Shown: positions 30,254 to 38,724 of the stretch, in pieces
Layout: each line of letters starts with the position of its first letter
Numbering within the stretch: the stretch's first letter is position 1
Assembly (NCBI GenBank): GCA_016931225.1
Contig: JAFGFE010000035.1
Span: 1-64,000, forward strand
Source of the DNA: Candidatus Zymogenaceae bacterium
GTDB taxonomy: Bacteria > Desulfobacterota > Zymogenia > Zymogenales > Zymogenaceae
DNA: 64,000 nt
Reading direction: 5' to 3'
The notes under the pieces: generated by a model
The model's input: only the letters and a program-made list of their open reading frames with translations
Told to the model about the DNA's origin: nothing
The model's database searches: none
Translations under genes and position numbers: made by a program

Positions 30254-31141
30254 CTACGGGGCCAGGCGGTACTCGGCCCGAAATGTGCCCAGCACCATCA
30301 TATTCTTAAGCTCCCGTGTCGACTCCTGCAGCATTAGGTCTAAAACGGTGATCTTCTCCTTTGGGGGATAGATGACATGAGGCTCTCCCTCGATGCCGAC
30401 GAGTTCCGCGCTCTTCTTGATGGCGTCTTCCAGATTCCCCAGCTCATCGACCAGCCCCAGCTCCAGGGCCTGCGCCCCGGTCAGGATGCGGCCGTCCGAT
30501 ATCAACTCCACATCTTCACGAGAGAGCCCTCGTCCCTCCATGACAACGGCGAGAAACTGCTCTTGAAGACTGTCTACATATTCCTGGAGGAATCGTCGCT
30601 CCTTGTCGGTCATGGCCCGAAAGGGATTGCCGACGTCCTTCAGGTCTCCGCTCTTGACGACAACCCCCTCGATCCCGATGAGGTCGGCCGTACCCTCGAA
30701 GTTCATCATCTCGATGATAACGCCGATGCTGCCGGTGGTGGTGCCGGGATTCGCCATGATGTAATCGGCGCCGCAGGAGATATAATATCCCCCCGACGCG
30801 GCGACGCTCCCCATGGAGACGACAACCGGCTTTTTCTCCGTAAGCTTCTTGACTTCTTCGTATATCTCCTGGGACGGGGCCACAACCCCGCCTGGTGAAT
30901 CGACCCTGAGGACCACCGCCGCCACACCGGTGTCGTCCCGGTATTTCTTCAGATCTTTGATGACGTCTTCAGAATCGGCGATCAGTCCCTTCACCTCGAC
31001 AATTGCGATACTCTTTCCGAACGTTCCGGTCAAGGGCTTTGCTCCGGTCACCAAAAAACTTGCCAGCGCATACAACCCACCCAATATAACCAGACAAATG
31101 ACGACAACCGTCACCGCTGTGAGCATCTTTTTTTTCTGCAT
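30254..31141 (-). CDS. sppA: Signal peptide peptidase SppA (short form)
   Basis: The 295-residue protein has one N-terminal membrane anchor (residues ~7-33) and a single protease domain: LRVDSPGGVV, the catalytic serine in GSVAASGGYYISC, TGSIGV, and the catalytic lysine in VVKSGDLKDVGNPFR. It degrades cleaved signal peptides in the membrane. As in most bacteria with the ~300-residue form, four subunits would be needed to build the active bowl. It follows a strong terminator after rpsA, so it probably has its own promoter. Confidence 0.93.
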   Translation of the reverse strand: MQKKKMLTAVTVVVICLVILGGLYALASFLVTGAKPLTGTFGKSIAIVEVKGLIADSEDVIKDLKKYRDDTGVAAVVLRVDSPGGVVAPSQEIYEEVKKLTEKKPVVVSMGSVAASGGYYISCGADYIMANPGTTTGSIGVIIEMMNFEGTADLIGIEGVVVKSGDLKDVGNPFRAMTDKERRFLQEYVDSLQEQFLAVVMEGRGLSREDVELISDGRILTGAQALELGLVDELGNLEDAIKKSAELVGIEGEPHVIYPPKEKITVLDLMLQESTRELKNMMVLGTFRAEYRLAP

Positions 31142-31177
31142 ATGTATCTATCTCCCGTTACGATACCGGGGGCCATT

Positions 31178-31217
31178 AAAAAAGAAACCGGTTCAAACCG
31201 GGGCCTGAACCAGCCTC
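31178..31217 (-). terminator. Intrinsic terminator after rpsA
   Basis: On the minus strand GAGGCTGGTTC pairs fully, with three G-U pairs, with GAACCGGTTTC around a 12-nt loop, followed by TTTTTT (complement of 31178-31183). It separates rpsA from sppA. Confidence 0.75.
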
Positions 31218-31363
31218 TTTTTTAGGCCGTATCCCACCTGTGTCTGCGGTCTCCGCGATACTCCATTCACACCAATTGAAGCATTGTATAGAACGAGTAC
31301 TCGGAGTATCCTCCGAAGCGCGGGGGGTAAACCCGGTTATCGGACACGTGAAATCCGAGGGTA

Positions 31364-33187
31364 TTAACTCGACTCTTCCTCTCCCTCCTCCGCCGGAGCG
31401 AACTCCACGTTCTTCTCTTGCATTTTCATCTTCAATACATCGCCGAGCTGTGCGGTGGGGCTTTCCTGCTGCTTCATATAGCTCATGTACTGAGTGTCTT
31501 CCTCGGACTGCTCAAGGGCCTTTATAGAAAGGCCGATCTTTTTCTCCTGGGCATCCAGGTTGACGACTATCGCCTTCAGGGTGTCCCCCACGTTACAGAA
31601 ATTCTGCGGATCGTCCACTCGGCCCTTGGCCAGCTCCGAAACGTGGATCAATCCCTCCACTTCCGGCTCGAGGCGTAAAAAGACGCCGAAGTTCGTGATG
31701 CTGACGACCTCTCCATCGACGATGGTTCCCGGAGCGTATTTGGCGGGGAGGTCCCGTTTCCAGGGATCCTCTGTGAGCTGCTTGATGCCCAGGGAGAACC
31801 GCTCGTTTTCCGGGTCCACGTTCAACACCACCGCCTCGACCTCCTGGCCGCGCTTGTAGAGTTCCGCGGGGTGTTTGATCTTCCTCAACCAGGAAATGTC
31901 GGAGATATGAACCAGTCCGTCAACCGCCTCCTCGGTGCCGACGAACAGGCCGAACTCGGTAACGTTCTTGACCGTTCCCTTGATGGTGGATCCGGGTTTA
32001 TATTTCTCCTTGATGATCTCCCAGGGATTCTGCTCGGTCTGCTTGATGCCGAGGGAAATTCTCTTGTTCTCCGCATCGACGTTGAGGATGACCGCCTCGA
32101 CCATGTCTCCCAGCGAGACCACCTGCGTGGGGCTTTTTATATTCTTGGTCCAGGACATCTCGGAGATATGAATCAATCCCTCGATACCCTCTTCCAGCTC
32201 CAGAAACGCGCCGTAATCGGTCAGGCTGACCACCTTTCCGGTCACCCGGTCGCCGTTCTTGTATTTCTCTTCGGCCTGGTCCCACGGATTCGCGGTGATC
32301 TGCTTCATGCCCAAAGATACCCGCTCTCGCTCCCGGTCGAATTTGAGGATTTTCACCTCCACCTTGTCGCCGATGCTGAGCTGATCCGAGGGATGAGACA
32401 CACGCCCCCATGAGATATCGGTAATATGCAACAGACCGTCGATACCACCCAGGTCGATAAACGCGCCGTAATCGGTGATGTTCTTTACAATGCCCTCGAG
32501 GATCATCCCCTCTTCCAGAACCTTGAGTGTTTCGGTTTTGAGCTTTTCCCGCTCCTGTTCGAGCAGGGCGCGGCGAGACAGGACAATGTTGCCCCGGCGG
32601 CGGTTGAACTTGACGATCTTGAACCGAAACACCTTTCCGATAAGTCTGTCGAGGTCCTTCACGGGGTGAAGATCGATCTGAGAGCCGGGCAGAAAGGCCT
32701 TGACGCCGATATCGACCACCATGCCGCCCTTTATCTTGCTGACGATCTTGCCTTCGACAATTTCATCTTCTTCACACGCTTTTCGGATCTCTTCCCAGAG
32801 GATGAATTGGTCGGCCTTTTCCTTGGACAGCACAACAAGGCCGTTTTCATTCTCACTCTTTTCGATGTAAACGTCTACCTCATCCCCCGGTTGTATTTCA
32901 ACCTGTCCATCATCATTGGTAAATTCACCAATCGAAATCTGGCCCTCGGATTTGCCGCCCACATCCACCAGGGCGTAGTCCTTGGTGACCTGGATGATCG
33001 TTCCCTTGACGATTTCATCTTCCTTGAGACGCTCCAGGCTCTCTTCATAGAGCTTGGCGATATCCGCCTCATCCATTTTTTTGTTTTCTGTTTTGGAGAC
33101 CGGTTCTTCCACAGCGGCGGCGCTGGCGATTTCGTCGGGCTGTAAGGAATCCTCCTGAACTTTCGTCTCCTCCTCGTGGTTTACCAT
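31364..33187 (-). CDS. rpsA: 30S ribosomal protein S1
   Basis: The 607-residue protein contains six S1/OB repeats, recognised by the recurring DYGAF and EGLIH(I/V)S motifs, at roughly residues 58-125, 140-205, 220-295, 305-380, 390-465 and 480-555. S1 binds mRNA on the small subunit and helps initiation on structured messages. An acidic N-terminal leader of ~50 residues precedes repeat 1. It lies after cmk, the usual order in proteobacteria. A hairpin and a candidate promoter lie upstream. Confidence 0.96.
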   Translation of the reverse strand: MVNHEEETKVQEDSLQPDEIASAAAVEEPVSKTENKKMDEADIAKLYEESLERLKEDEIVKGTIIQVTKDYALVDVGGKSEGQISIGEFTNDDGQVEIQPGDEVDVYIEKSENENGLVVLSKEKADQFILWEEIRKACEEDEIVEGKIVSKIKGGMVVDIGVKAFLPGSQIDLHPVKDLDRLIGKVFRFKIVKFNRRRGNIVLSRRALLEQEREKLKTETLKVLEEGMILEGIVKNITDYGAFIDLGGIDGLLHITDISWGRVSHPSDQLSIGDKVEVKILKFDRERERVSLGMKQITANPWDQAEEKYKNGDRVTGKVVSLTDYGAFLELEEGIEGLIHISEMSWTKNIKSPTQVVSLGDMVEAVILNVDAENKRISLGIKQTEQNPWEIIKEKYKPGSTIKGTVKNVTEFGLFVGTEEAVDGLVHISDISWLRKIKHPAELYKRGQEVEAVVLNVDPENERFSLGIKQLTEDPWKRDLPAKYAPGTIVDGEVVSITNFGVFLRLEPEVEGLIHVSELAKGRVDDPQNFCNVGDTLKAIVVNLDAQEKKIGLSIKALEQSEEDTQYMSYMKQQESPTAQLGDVLKMKMQEKNVEFAPAEEGEEESS

Positions 33188-33218
33188 TCAGTTAATACCC
33201 CCTCGTTTTTTTATGGTA

Positions 33219-33247
33219 ACCGCCAAAAAACAGTTTTTTAGGCGGCT
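33219..33247 (-). promoter_or_regulatory. Hairpin in the rpsA leader
   Basis: GCCGCC-T-AAAAAA and TTTTTT-GGCGG(T) form a long stem with one bulge and a CTG loop. No T-run follows, so it is not a terminator. S1 is known to autoregulate its own translation in E. coli through a structured leader; a similar role here is only a guess. Confidence 0.4.
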
Positions 33248-33268
33248 ATTTCGACGATATAAAGCTTA

Positions 33269-33297
33269 AAGTTAAACCATTTTGAATATTTAGTCAA
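33269..33297 (-). promoter_or_regulatory. Candidate promoter for rpsA
   Basis: TTGACT (complement of 33292-33297), 17 nt, TAACTT (complement of 33269-33274), in an AT-rich gap between cmk and rpsA. The -35 is good and the -10 weak. Confidence 0.35.
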
Positions 33298-33317
33298 GTC
33301 AAAAAGAAAAAATCCGT

Positions 33318-33995
33318 TCATATGCCATGCTTTTTCACCCTCTCCATCATATAATCAACCACCTCTTCAAGATTCATCGGGGACGTATCTATCACCTCTG
33401 CATCGTCCGCCGGCACCAGCGGAGAGAGCTCCCGTCGGGCGTCCCGCTCGTCGCGCTGTTTGATGGCACAGATCACCTCCTGGAGGTCCGCCTCTTCCCC
33501 TCGACCGATTCTCTCCGTGTACCGCCTCTTTCCCCGCACCTCGGCCGAGGCGGTGATGAAAAACTTTATATCCGCATCCGGCAGCACCACCGTGCCGATG
33601 TCCCTTCCCTCCATAACCACGCCACCCGCTTCGGCCATGCGTCTCTGGAGGGTTATCAGGGCGGCCCGAATCGGCGCCCGGGCGGAGACTGCGGACGAGA
33701 GTCCGTCCATCTTCGGCTCCCTGATCGCCCGGGATACGTCCTCACCGTCAAGATGGATGCGTCCGGATACAAACGAGATGTCGACACCCTCCATGAGTCG
33801 TTTCAGGGCGGCGTCGTTGTCAACTGAGACGCCCGACCGATGAGCCGCCACCGCCGCCGCCCGGTACATGGCCCCGGTATCGATATACCGATACGAGAGT
33901 CTCTCCGCCAAAAGCCGGCTGGCGCTGCTTTTCCCCGATCCCGCGGGCCCGTCCACGGCGATGACGAGACGTTTTGCGTCAGGAGAATGCATCAT
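33318..33995 (-). CDS. cmk: Cytidylate kinase
   Basis: The 225-residue kinase has the P-loop VDGPAGSGKSSASRLLA (residues ~14-30), the YIDTGAMYRA motif and the conserved MEGRDIGTVVLPDADIKFF. It phosphorylates CMP and dCMP. The start overlaps the aroA stop codon (ATGA). It precedes rpsA, the standard neighbourhood. Confidence 0.96.
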   Translation of the reverse strand: MMHSPDAKRLVIAVDGPAGSGKSSASRLLAERLSYRYIDTGAMYRAAAVAAHRSGVSVDNDAALKRLMEGVDISFVSGRIHLDGEDVSRAIREPKMDGLSSAVSARAPIRAALITLQRRMAEAGGVVMEGRDIGTVVLPDADIKFFITASAEVRGKRRYTERIGRGEEADLQEVICAIKQRDERDARRELSPLVPADDAEVIDTSPMNLEEVVDYMMERVKKHGI

Positions 33996-35314
33996 ACGGC
34001 CTCTGGGTGTGAGAGTACTCTGAGGTGGTCGAAAAACTCCGGGTATGAAATCGTGACACTGGAGGCGTTGGATATCGTCACCCCCTTCCGTGAAACCATT
34101 CCGGCCACGGCACCCGCCAGCACTATCCTGTGATCACCGAAGGAGTCCACTTCCCCCCCCTCTATCCGCCCGCCGCCGGGTATGATCATGCCGTCGGAGA
34201 GCTCCTCGGCGTCAATCCCCAGTGTCCTGAGATTCATCACCATTGTGGCGATACGATCGGATTCCTTGACCCGAAGTTCGCCGGCACCTGTGATGCGGGT
34301 CTCACCTGCGGCGTAGGCTGCGGCCGTCGCCAGCACCGGGATCTCGTCTATCACCCGGGGAATCATCTCGCCGTCGATCGTTATCCCGGAAAGCTCCGAC
34401 GACCGCACCACCAGATCACCCACAATCTCGCCGGAGACATCCCGCCGGTTCTCCACCGTAATGTCCCCGCCCATCGCGGTCAAAACCTCGAGGATACCCA
34501 CCCGGCCCGGATTCAATCCCACGTTTCGTATAATCAGCTCGGAGTTGGGCACGATCAGGGCCGCCGTGATAAAGGGCGCCGACGACGACAGGTCGCCGGC
34601 CACCTCGATATCCTTCGCATCGAATCCGTCAACCGCCTCAACGGCGAGCCACCCCTCCCCCTCCCGGGAGAGAGTGATGTCGAAATAATCCATCATGCGC
34701 TCGGTGTGATCCCTTGAAGGAGACGGTTCCCTGACCCGGGTTGTGCCTTCCGCCCGCATCCCCGCAAAGAGGAGCGCCGTTTTGACCTGGGCCGAGCTGA
34801 CGGTGAGATCGAACTTTTCCCCTTTGAGATCGGCGCCGATGACCGCCAGGGGTGGAAATCTCCCGTTTTCCCTGCCGCGGATGACCGCCCCCATGCGGGA
34901 AAGCGGCTCGGTCACCCTGCCCATGGGTCGGCGGGAGAGGGACTCGTCCCCCGACAGGACGGAGAAAAAGCCGGTCCCCGCCAGGACTCCCAGCATCAGC
35001 CGTATCGTGGTGCCGGAATTGCCGCAGAAGAGCACATCATCCGGCTCCGTTAGGTCTCGAAGCCCCCTGCCGGTGATGACCAGACCGTCGCCCTCCCGGA
35101 CGATGTCGGCCCCCAGCTTCTCCATGATCGCCACGGTGCGCAGACAGTCGTCGGCGAAGAGAAAATTCCTCACCCTCGCCGTGCCCGTGGCGAGGGAGAG
35201 GAATATCACCGCTCGATGGGATATGGATTTGTCGCCGGGAGGGAAGAGCTCCCCTCGGATGCTTCCCGCAGGCGTGATATGCACCGTATCGGCGCCGGCT
35301 TCTCTCTCAGGCAT
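33992..35314 (-). CDS. aroA: 5-enolpyruvylshikimate-3-phosphate synthase
   Basis: The 440-residue enzyme shows PPGDKSISHRAVIF near residue 27, FCGNSGTTIRLM (~100), DYFDITL, and the C-terminal KESDRI and GDHRI motifs. It joins shikimate-3-phosphate and phosphoenolpyruvate in the sixth step of chorismate synthesis. The GNSGTT loop, where the common form reads GNAGTA, resembles class II-like enzymes. It overlaps aroF by 8 nt and cmk by 4 nt. Confidence 0.96.
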   Translation of the reverse strand: MPEREAGADTVHITPAGSIRGELFPPGDKSISHRAVIFLSLATGTARVRNFLFADDCLRTVAIMEKLGADIVREGDGLVITGRGLRDLTEPDDVLFCGNSGTTIRLMLGVLAGTGFFSVLSGDESLSRRPMGRVTEPLSRMGAVIRGRENGRFPPLAVIGADLKGEKFDLTVSSAQVKTALLFAGMRAEGTTRVREPSPSRDHTERMMDYFDITLSREGEGWLAVEAVDGFDAKDIEVAGDLSSSAPFITAALIVPNSELIIRNVGLNPGRVGILEVLTAMGGDITVENRRDVSGEIVGDLVVRSSELSGITIDGEMIPRVIDEIPVLATAAAYAAGETRITGAGELRVKESDRIATMVMNLRTLGIDAEELSDGMIIPGGGRIEGGEVDSFGDHRIVLAGAVAGMVSRKGVTISNASSVTISYPEFFDHLRVLSHPEAV

Positions 35315-36320
35315 ATCGTCCCACCGCCTCGGCCACGAGCCTCACCCGCTCCATCAGATCCCGGAACTTCGACGGCTTGAGGGACTGCCCCCCGTCGCTG
35401 ACCGCCTTCTCAGGATCGGTATGCACCTCGACCAAGAGGCCGTCGGCCCCCGCCGCCACCGCCGCCAGGGCCGCGGGCGTCACCAGCTTCCAGTGGCCGG
35501 TGCTATGGCTGGGGTCGACAACCACCGGCAGATGGGTCAGACCGTTGAGAACCGCAACGGCGTTGATATCCAAGGTATTCCTGGTCTCGGTCTCGAACGT
35601 GCGGATACCCCGCTCGCAGAGGATGATGTCGCTGTTGCCCTCGGAGGCGATATACTCGGCGCTCATGAGCAGTTCCTTGATGGTGGCCGACATTCCCCGC
35701 TTGAGGATGACCGGTTTTTTCATTTTCCCGATCTCCTTGAGGAGATCGAAATTCTGCATGTTTCTGGCGCCCACCTGTATGGCGTCGGCGTATTTATTGA
35801 CCAGCTCGGCGTAGCGGATATTCATCAGCTCCGTCACCACCGGCAGCCCGGTTTCATCCCGAACCGTCGCCAGCATCTTCAGGCCCTCTTCGCCCAGACC
35901 CTGAAAGGCGTAGGGCGAGGTGCGGGGTTTATAGGCCCCGCCCCGAAGGAGGAGCGCACCCATGCTCTTGACTTCTTTCGCGATATCTCTGAGTATCTCC
36001 AGACCCTCCACGGCGCAGGGACCCGCCACCACCTGTACCTTGTCTCCCCCGAAGGGGACACCTCTAATGTTAACGACGCTCTTTTCCTTCTTGAAATCCG
36101 TGCTGACGAGCTTGTACGGCTTTAGAATCGGAACGACTTTTTCAACGCCGGGAAAGCTCTCTATGGGAAGGGACTGCAGGATTCGCTCGTCGCCGATGGC
36201 GCCGATGATCGTGCGTTCCTCACCCTTTGAAACATGGGGCGTCAGCCCCGAACCGGTAATAACTTCAAGTATGTGGTCCAGCTCCTCCTGAGTGTGACCG
36301 GGTCGTAAAACGAATATCAT
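35307..36320 (-). CDS. aroF: 3-deoxy-7-phosphoheptulonate (DAHP) synthase
   Basis: The 337-residue enzyme is the AroA(beta)/KDO8PS-like type: an N-terminal ferredoxin-like regulatory domain (~1-70) and a TIM barrel with AGPCAVEG, RGGAYKPRTSPYAFQGLGEEGL, VGARNMQNF, LKRGMSAT and VVDPSHSTGHW. It condenses PEP and erythrose-4-phosphate, the entry reaction to aromatic amino acids. The N-terminal domain suggests feedback inhibition by Tyr or Phe, as known for this subfamily. It lies between hisC and aroA. Confidence 0.95.
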   Translation of the reverse strand: MIFVLRPGHTQEELDHILEVITGSGLTPHVSKGEERTIIGAIGDERILQSLPIESFPGVEKVVPILKPYKLVSTDFKKEKSVVNIRGVPFGGDKVQVVAGPCAVEGLEILRDIAKEVKSMGALLLRGGAYKPRTSPYAFQGLGEEGLKMLATVRDETGLPVVTELMNIRYAELVNKYADAIQVGARNMQNFDLLKEIGKMKKPVILKRGMSATIKELLMSAEYIASEGNSDIILCERGIRTFETETRNTLDINAVAVLNGLTHLPVVVDPSHSTGHWKLVTPAALAAVAAGADGLLVEVHTDPEKAVSDGGQSLKPSKFRDLMERVRLVAEAVGRYA

Positions 36321-36338
36321 AGAGACTCCTTGTCTTCC

Positions 36339-37433
36339 TTAATCGGCCAATACGGCGTCGAGGGCCGCAATGAACCGTCTGTTTTCTTCCGGCGTCCCAA
36401 CGGTGACGCGGATGAACGTGGGGAGACCGTAGCCCTTCATGGATCGAACGATAACCCCCTTGTTCAGCATCGCCTCATAGACGTCCGCCGCCTGCTTTTT
36501 CGTATCCAACAGGATGAAATTTGTGTGGGATTCCACGGCAAACAGCCCCATGCGTTCGAACTCACCGTAGAGATAGTCCATCCCCTCCTTGTTTACCGCC
36601 AAAGTGCGCTCGATAAATTCGTTATCGTCCAGGGCTGCAACGGCGGCCGCCTGGGCGATATGATTGACGTTAAAGGGAGATCGGATGCGGTGAATCATGC
36701 TGATGATGTCGGGCCGGGCGACGCCGTAGCCGACGCGCAGGCCGGATAATCCATAGAGCTTGGAAAAGGTCCTGGTGGAGACGATGGGCACAGGCCCCAT
36801 CATGTACCGGGAGAAATCCACATGCCCCTCCCCCACCGTAAACTCCTTGTATGCCTCATCAAGCACCACAACCAGGGTATCCGGCAAATCCGAGATAAAA
36901 CGGGAGAATTCCTCATCGGTGACGGCCGTCCCCACCGGGTTGTTCGGATTGTCAATGAAGATGAGTTTCGTGCGATCGGTGACCGCCCGTTTCATGGCGT
37001 CGAGATCGAACTTCCAGTCCTTCAGGGGAATGATCACGTTCTTCCCGCCCACCGCCTGGTTTACGAGACGATAGACGATGAAGCTTGGATCACCCACAAT
37101 CACCTCATCTCCCACACTCACAAGCGTGCGGATAAGAAACTCGATGATCTCATTGGATCCGTTGCCGATGATGAAATGATCCGGGGTGAGACCGTGTAAC
37201 TCTCCAAGCCTCTTCTTCAAATAGAAATAACTGCCGTCCGGGTAGCGGTGAATATCCTTCACCGCTTCCCGAATGGCCTCCATCGCTCGGGGCGACGGCC
37301 CCAGGGGATTTTCATTCGATGCAAGTTTGATAGAATCGGTAATGCCGTACTCCCGCTCCAGTTCCTCTATCGGCTTTCCCGGAGGGTAGGGCGTCAGGGT
37401 TTGGATGTAGTCCGGTACGAGTTTCTTTATCAT
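36339..37433 (-). CDS. hisC: Histidinol-phosphate / aromatic aminotransferase
   Basis: The 364-residue PLP enzyme has LASNENPLGPSP (~38-49), GNGSNEII, DNPNNPVGT, VLDEAYKEF and the PLP lysine in TFSKLYGLSGLRVGY. The sequence type is HisC, but its place between pheA and aroF suggests that it also, or mainly, transaminates phenylpyruvate or prephenate. Its ATG shares one base with the pheA stop codon (TGATG), so translation is coupled. Confidence 0.9.
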   Translation of the reverse strand: MIKKLVPDYIQTLTPYPPGKPIEELEREYGITDSIKLASNENPLGPSPRAMEAIREAVKDIHRYPDGSYFYLKKRLGELHGLTPDHFIIGNGSNEIIEFLIRTLVSVGDEVIVGDPSFIVYRLVNQAVGGKNVIIPLKDWKFDLDAMKRAVTDRTKLIFIDNPNNPVGTAVTDEEFSRFISDLPDTLVVVLDEAYKEFTVGEGHVDFSRYMMGPVPIVSTRTFSKLYGLSGLRVGYGVARPDIISMIHRIRSPFNVNHIAQAAAVAALDDNEFIERTLAVNKEGMDYLYGEFERMGLFAVESHTNFILLDTKKQAADVYEAMLNKGVIVRSMKGYGLPTFIRVTVGTPEENRRFIAALDAVLAD

Positions 37434-38539
37434 CAGTTTCTCCTGACATCACTCCTCGGGTACGATCCGAGGTAGCGGATTGTGGTGGTGTATTTTTTCA
37501 GCTCATCCAACGCCCGGGATATTTTCTTATCATCGATATGTCCCAGGAGATCCAGGAAAAAGACATAATCCCATAGCTCCCGCCTGGAGGGACGAGATTC
37601 AATTTTGGACAGGTTGATATTCCTCTTCGCCAGGGGACCCAGAACTTTGTGAAGAATGCCGGGGCGATCCTTGACTGAAAAAAGGATCGTGGTCTTATCG
37701 TCGCCGGTGGGCGGGGGCGATTTTTCCGCGATGATCAAAAAACGAGTGTAATTGTCCGCCTTGTCCCCAATATCCCGTTTTACCGCCGCCAGCTCATACA
37801 TCTTACCCGCATCCTCCCCGGCCACGGCGGCGTACTGCTGATCCTTCGATGCCAGAAGCGCCGCCTCCGAGGTGCTCGCCGCCTCCACCAGCTCCGCCTT
37901 GGGTAGATTATGTGCGATCCATCGGCGGGTTTGGGCCAGACCCTGGGGATGAGAGATGATTTTCTGGATGTCCTCCATTCGGCCCGTCTTGTTCATTAAA
38001 TCGAAGCTGATGCGCAGGTAGATTTCCCCCACAATCTTCAGGTTCGACTCGAGAAACATATCCAGGGTGTGGGTGACGATACCCTCGGTGGAGTTCTCCA
38101 CCGGGACGACGCCGTAATCCGCCTCCTGGCGAAACACCCCGTCGAACACGTCATCAACGCCCCGGGCGGCGAAAAACTGGCAGTAGCCGCCGAATTTTCT
38201 GAGGGCCGCGCTGTATGTGAAGCTCGCCACCGGCCCCAGATATGCAATGCGGGGGGACCGCTGGACGGCGTGTGAAACGCCGATAATTTCACGATAGATG
38301 TTTTCGATAAACTGCACATCGTGATCCCCGCCCCACAGTTCCAAAAGCCTGCGCATCACCACCGCCTCCCGGGCGGCGTCGAACACGTCTATCCCCTCTT
38401 CCGCCTTGATACGGCCTATGTGCACCGCCAGGTCGACGCGATGCTTGATGAGCCGCACCAGCTCTTCATCAAGCCGGTCTATTTCCGACCTCAGCTCCAA
38501 AAGATCTTTTCGCTCTGCCACAGAAGACTCCCACCGCAT
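37433..38539 (-). CDS. pheA: Bifunctional chorismate mutase / prephenate dehydratase
   Basis: The 368-residue fusion has an AroQ chorismate mutase domain (~10-95, LRSEIDRLDEELVRLIKHR), a prephenate dehydratase domain (~97-275, with AYLGPVASFTYSAA, VPVENSTEGIV and NYTRFLII) and a C-terminal ACT domain (~285-360, with KDRPGILHKVL and KIESRPSR) that should bind phenylalanine for feedback control. It is the first gene of the aromatic run, behind a good promoter. Confidence 0.96.
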   Translation of the reverse strand: MRWESSVAERKDLLELRSEIDRLDEELVRLIKHRVDLAVHIGRIKAEEGIDVFDAAREAVVMRRLLELWGGDHDVQFIENIYREIIGVSHAVQRSPRIAYLGPVASFTYSAALRKFGGYCQFFAARGVDDVFDGVFRQEADYGVVPVENSTEGIVTHTLDMFLESNLKIVGEIYLRISFDLMNKTGRMEDIQKIISHPQGLAQTRRWIAHNLPKAELVEAASTSEAALLASKDQQYAAVAGEDAGKMYELAAVKRDIGDKADNYTRFLIIAEKSPPPTGDDKTTILFSVKDRPGILHKVLGPLAKRNINLSKIESRPSRRELWDYVFFLDLLGHIDDKKISRALDELKKYTTTIRYLGSYPRSDVRRN

Positions 38540-38555
38540 GATGATGATTCAAATC

Positions 38556-38583
38556 ATAATACAAAAACGGTGAATAAAATCAA
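38556..38583 (-). promoter_or_regulatory. Candidate sigma-70 promoter for pheA operon
   Basis: TTGATT (complement of 38578-38583), 16 nt, TATTAT (complement of 38556-38561). It lies just upstream of pheA and downstream of the terminator of the preceding gene. Confidence 0.6.
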
Positions 38584-38632
38584 TGTTTTTTTGCCCAATC
38601 CAATCCGATATGTTTAAAAGACACCTCCCCCC

Positions 38633-38663
38633 AAAAAAAAACGACCGGGAGTTTCCCGGCCGT
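38633..38663 (-). terminator. Intrinsic terminator after the 3D-domain gene
   Basis: On the minus strand ACGGCCGGGA and TCCCGGTCGT form a nine- to ten-pair stem around a three-base loop, followed by nine T residues. Confidence 0.88.
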
Positions 38664-38724
38664 CGGTAGTAACACTTTCTTTTTGCAGGCAGAATGTTGG
38701 TTTTACTCTTTCCCGGCGTCTCCT

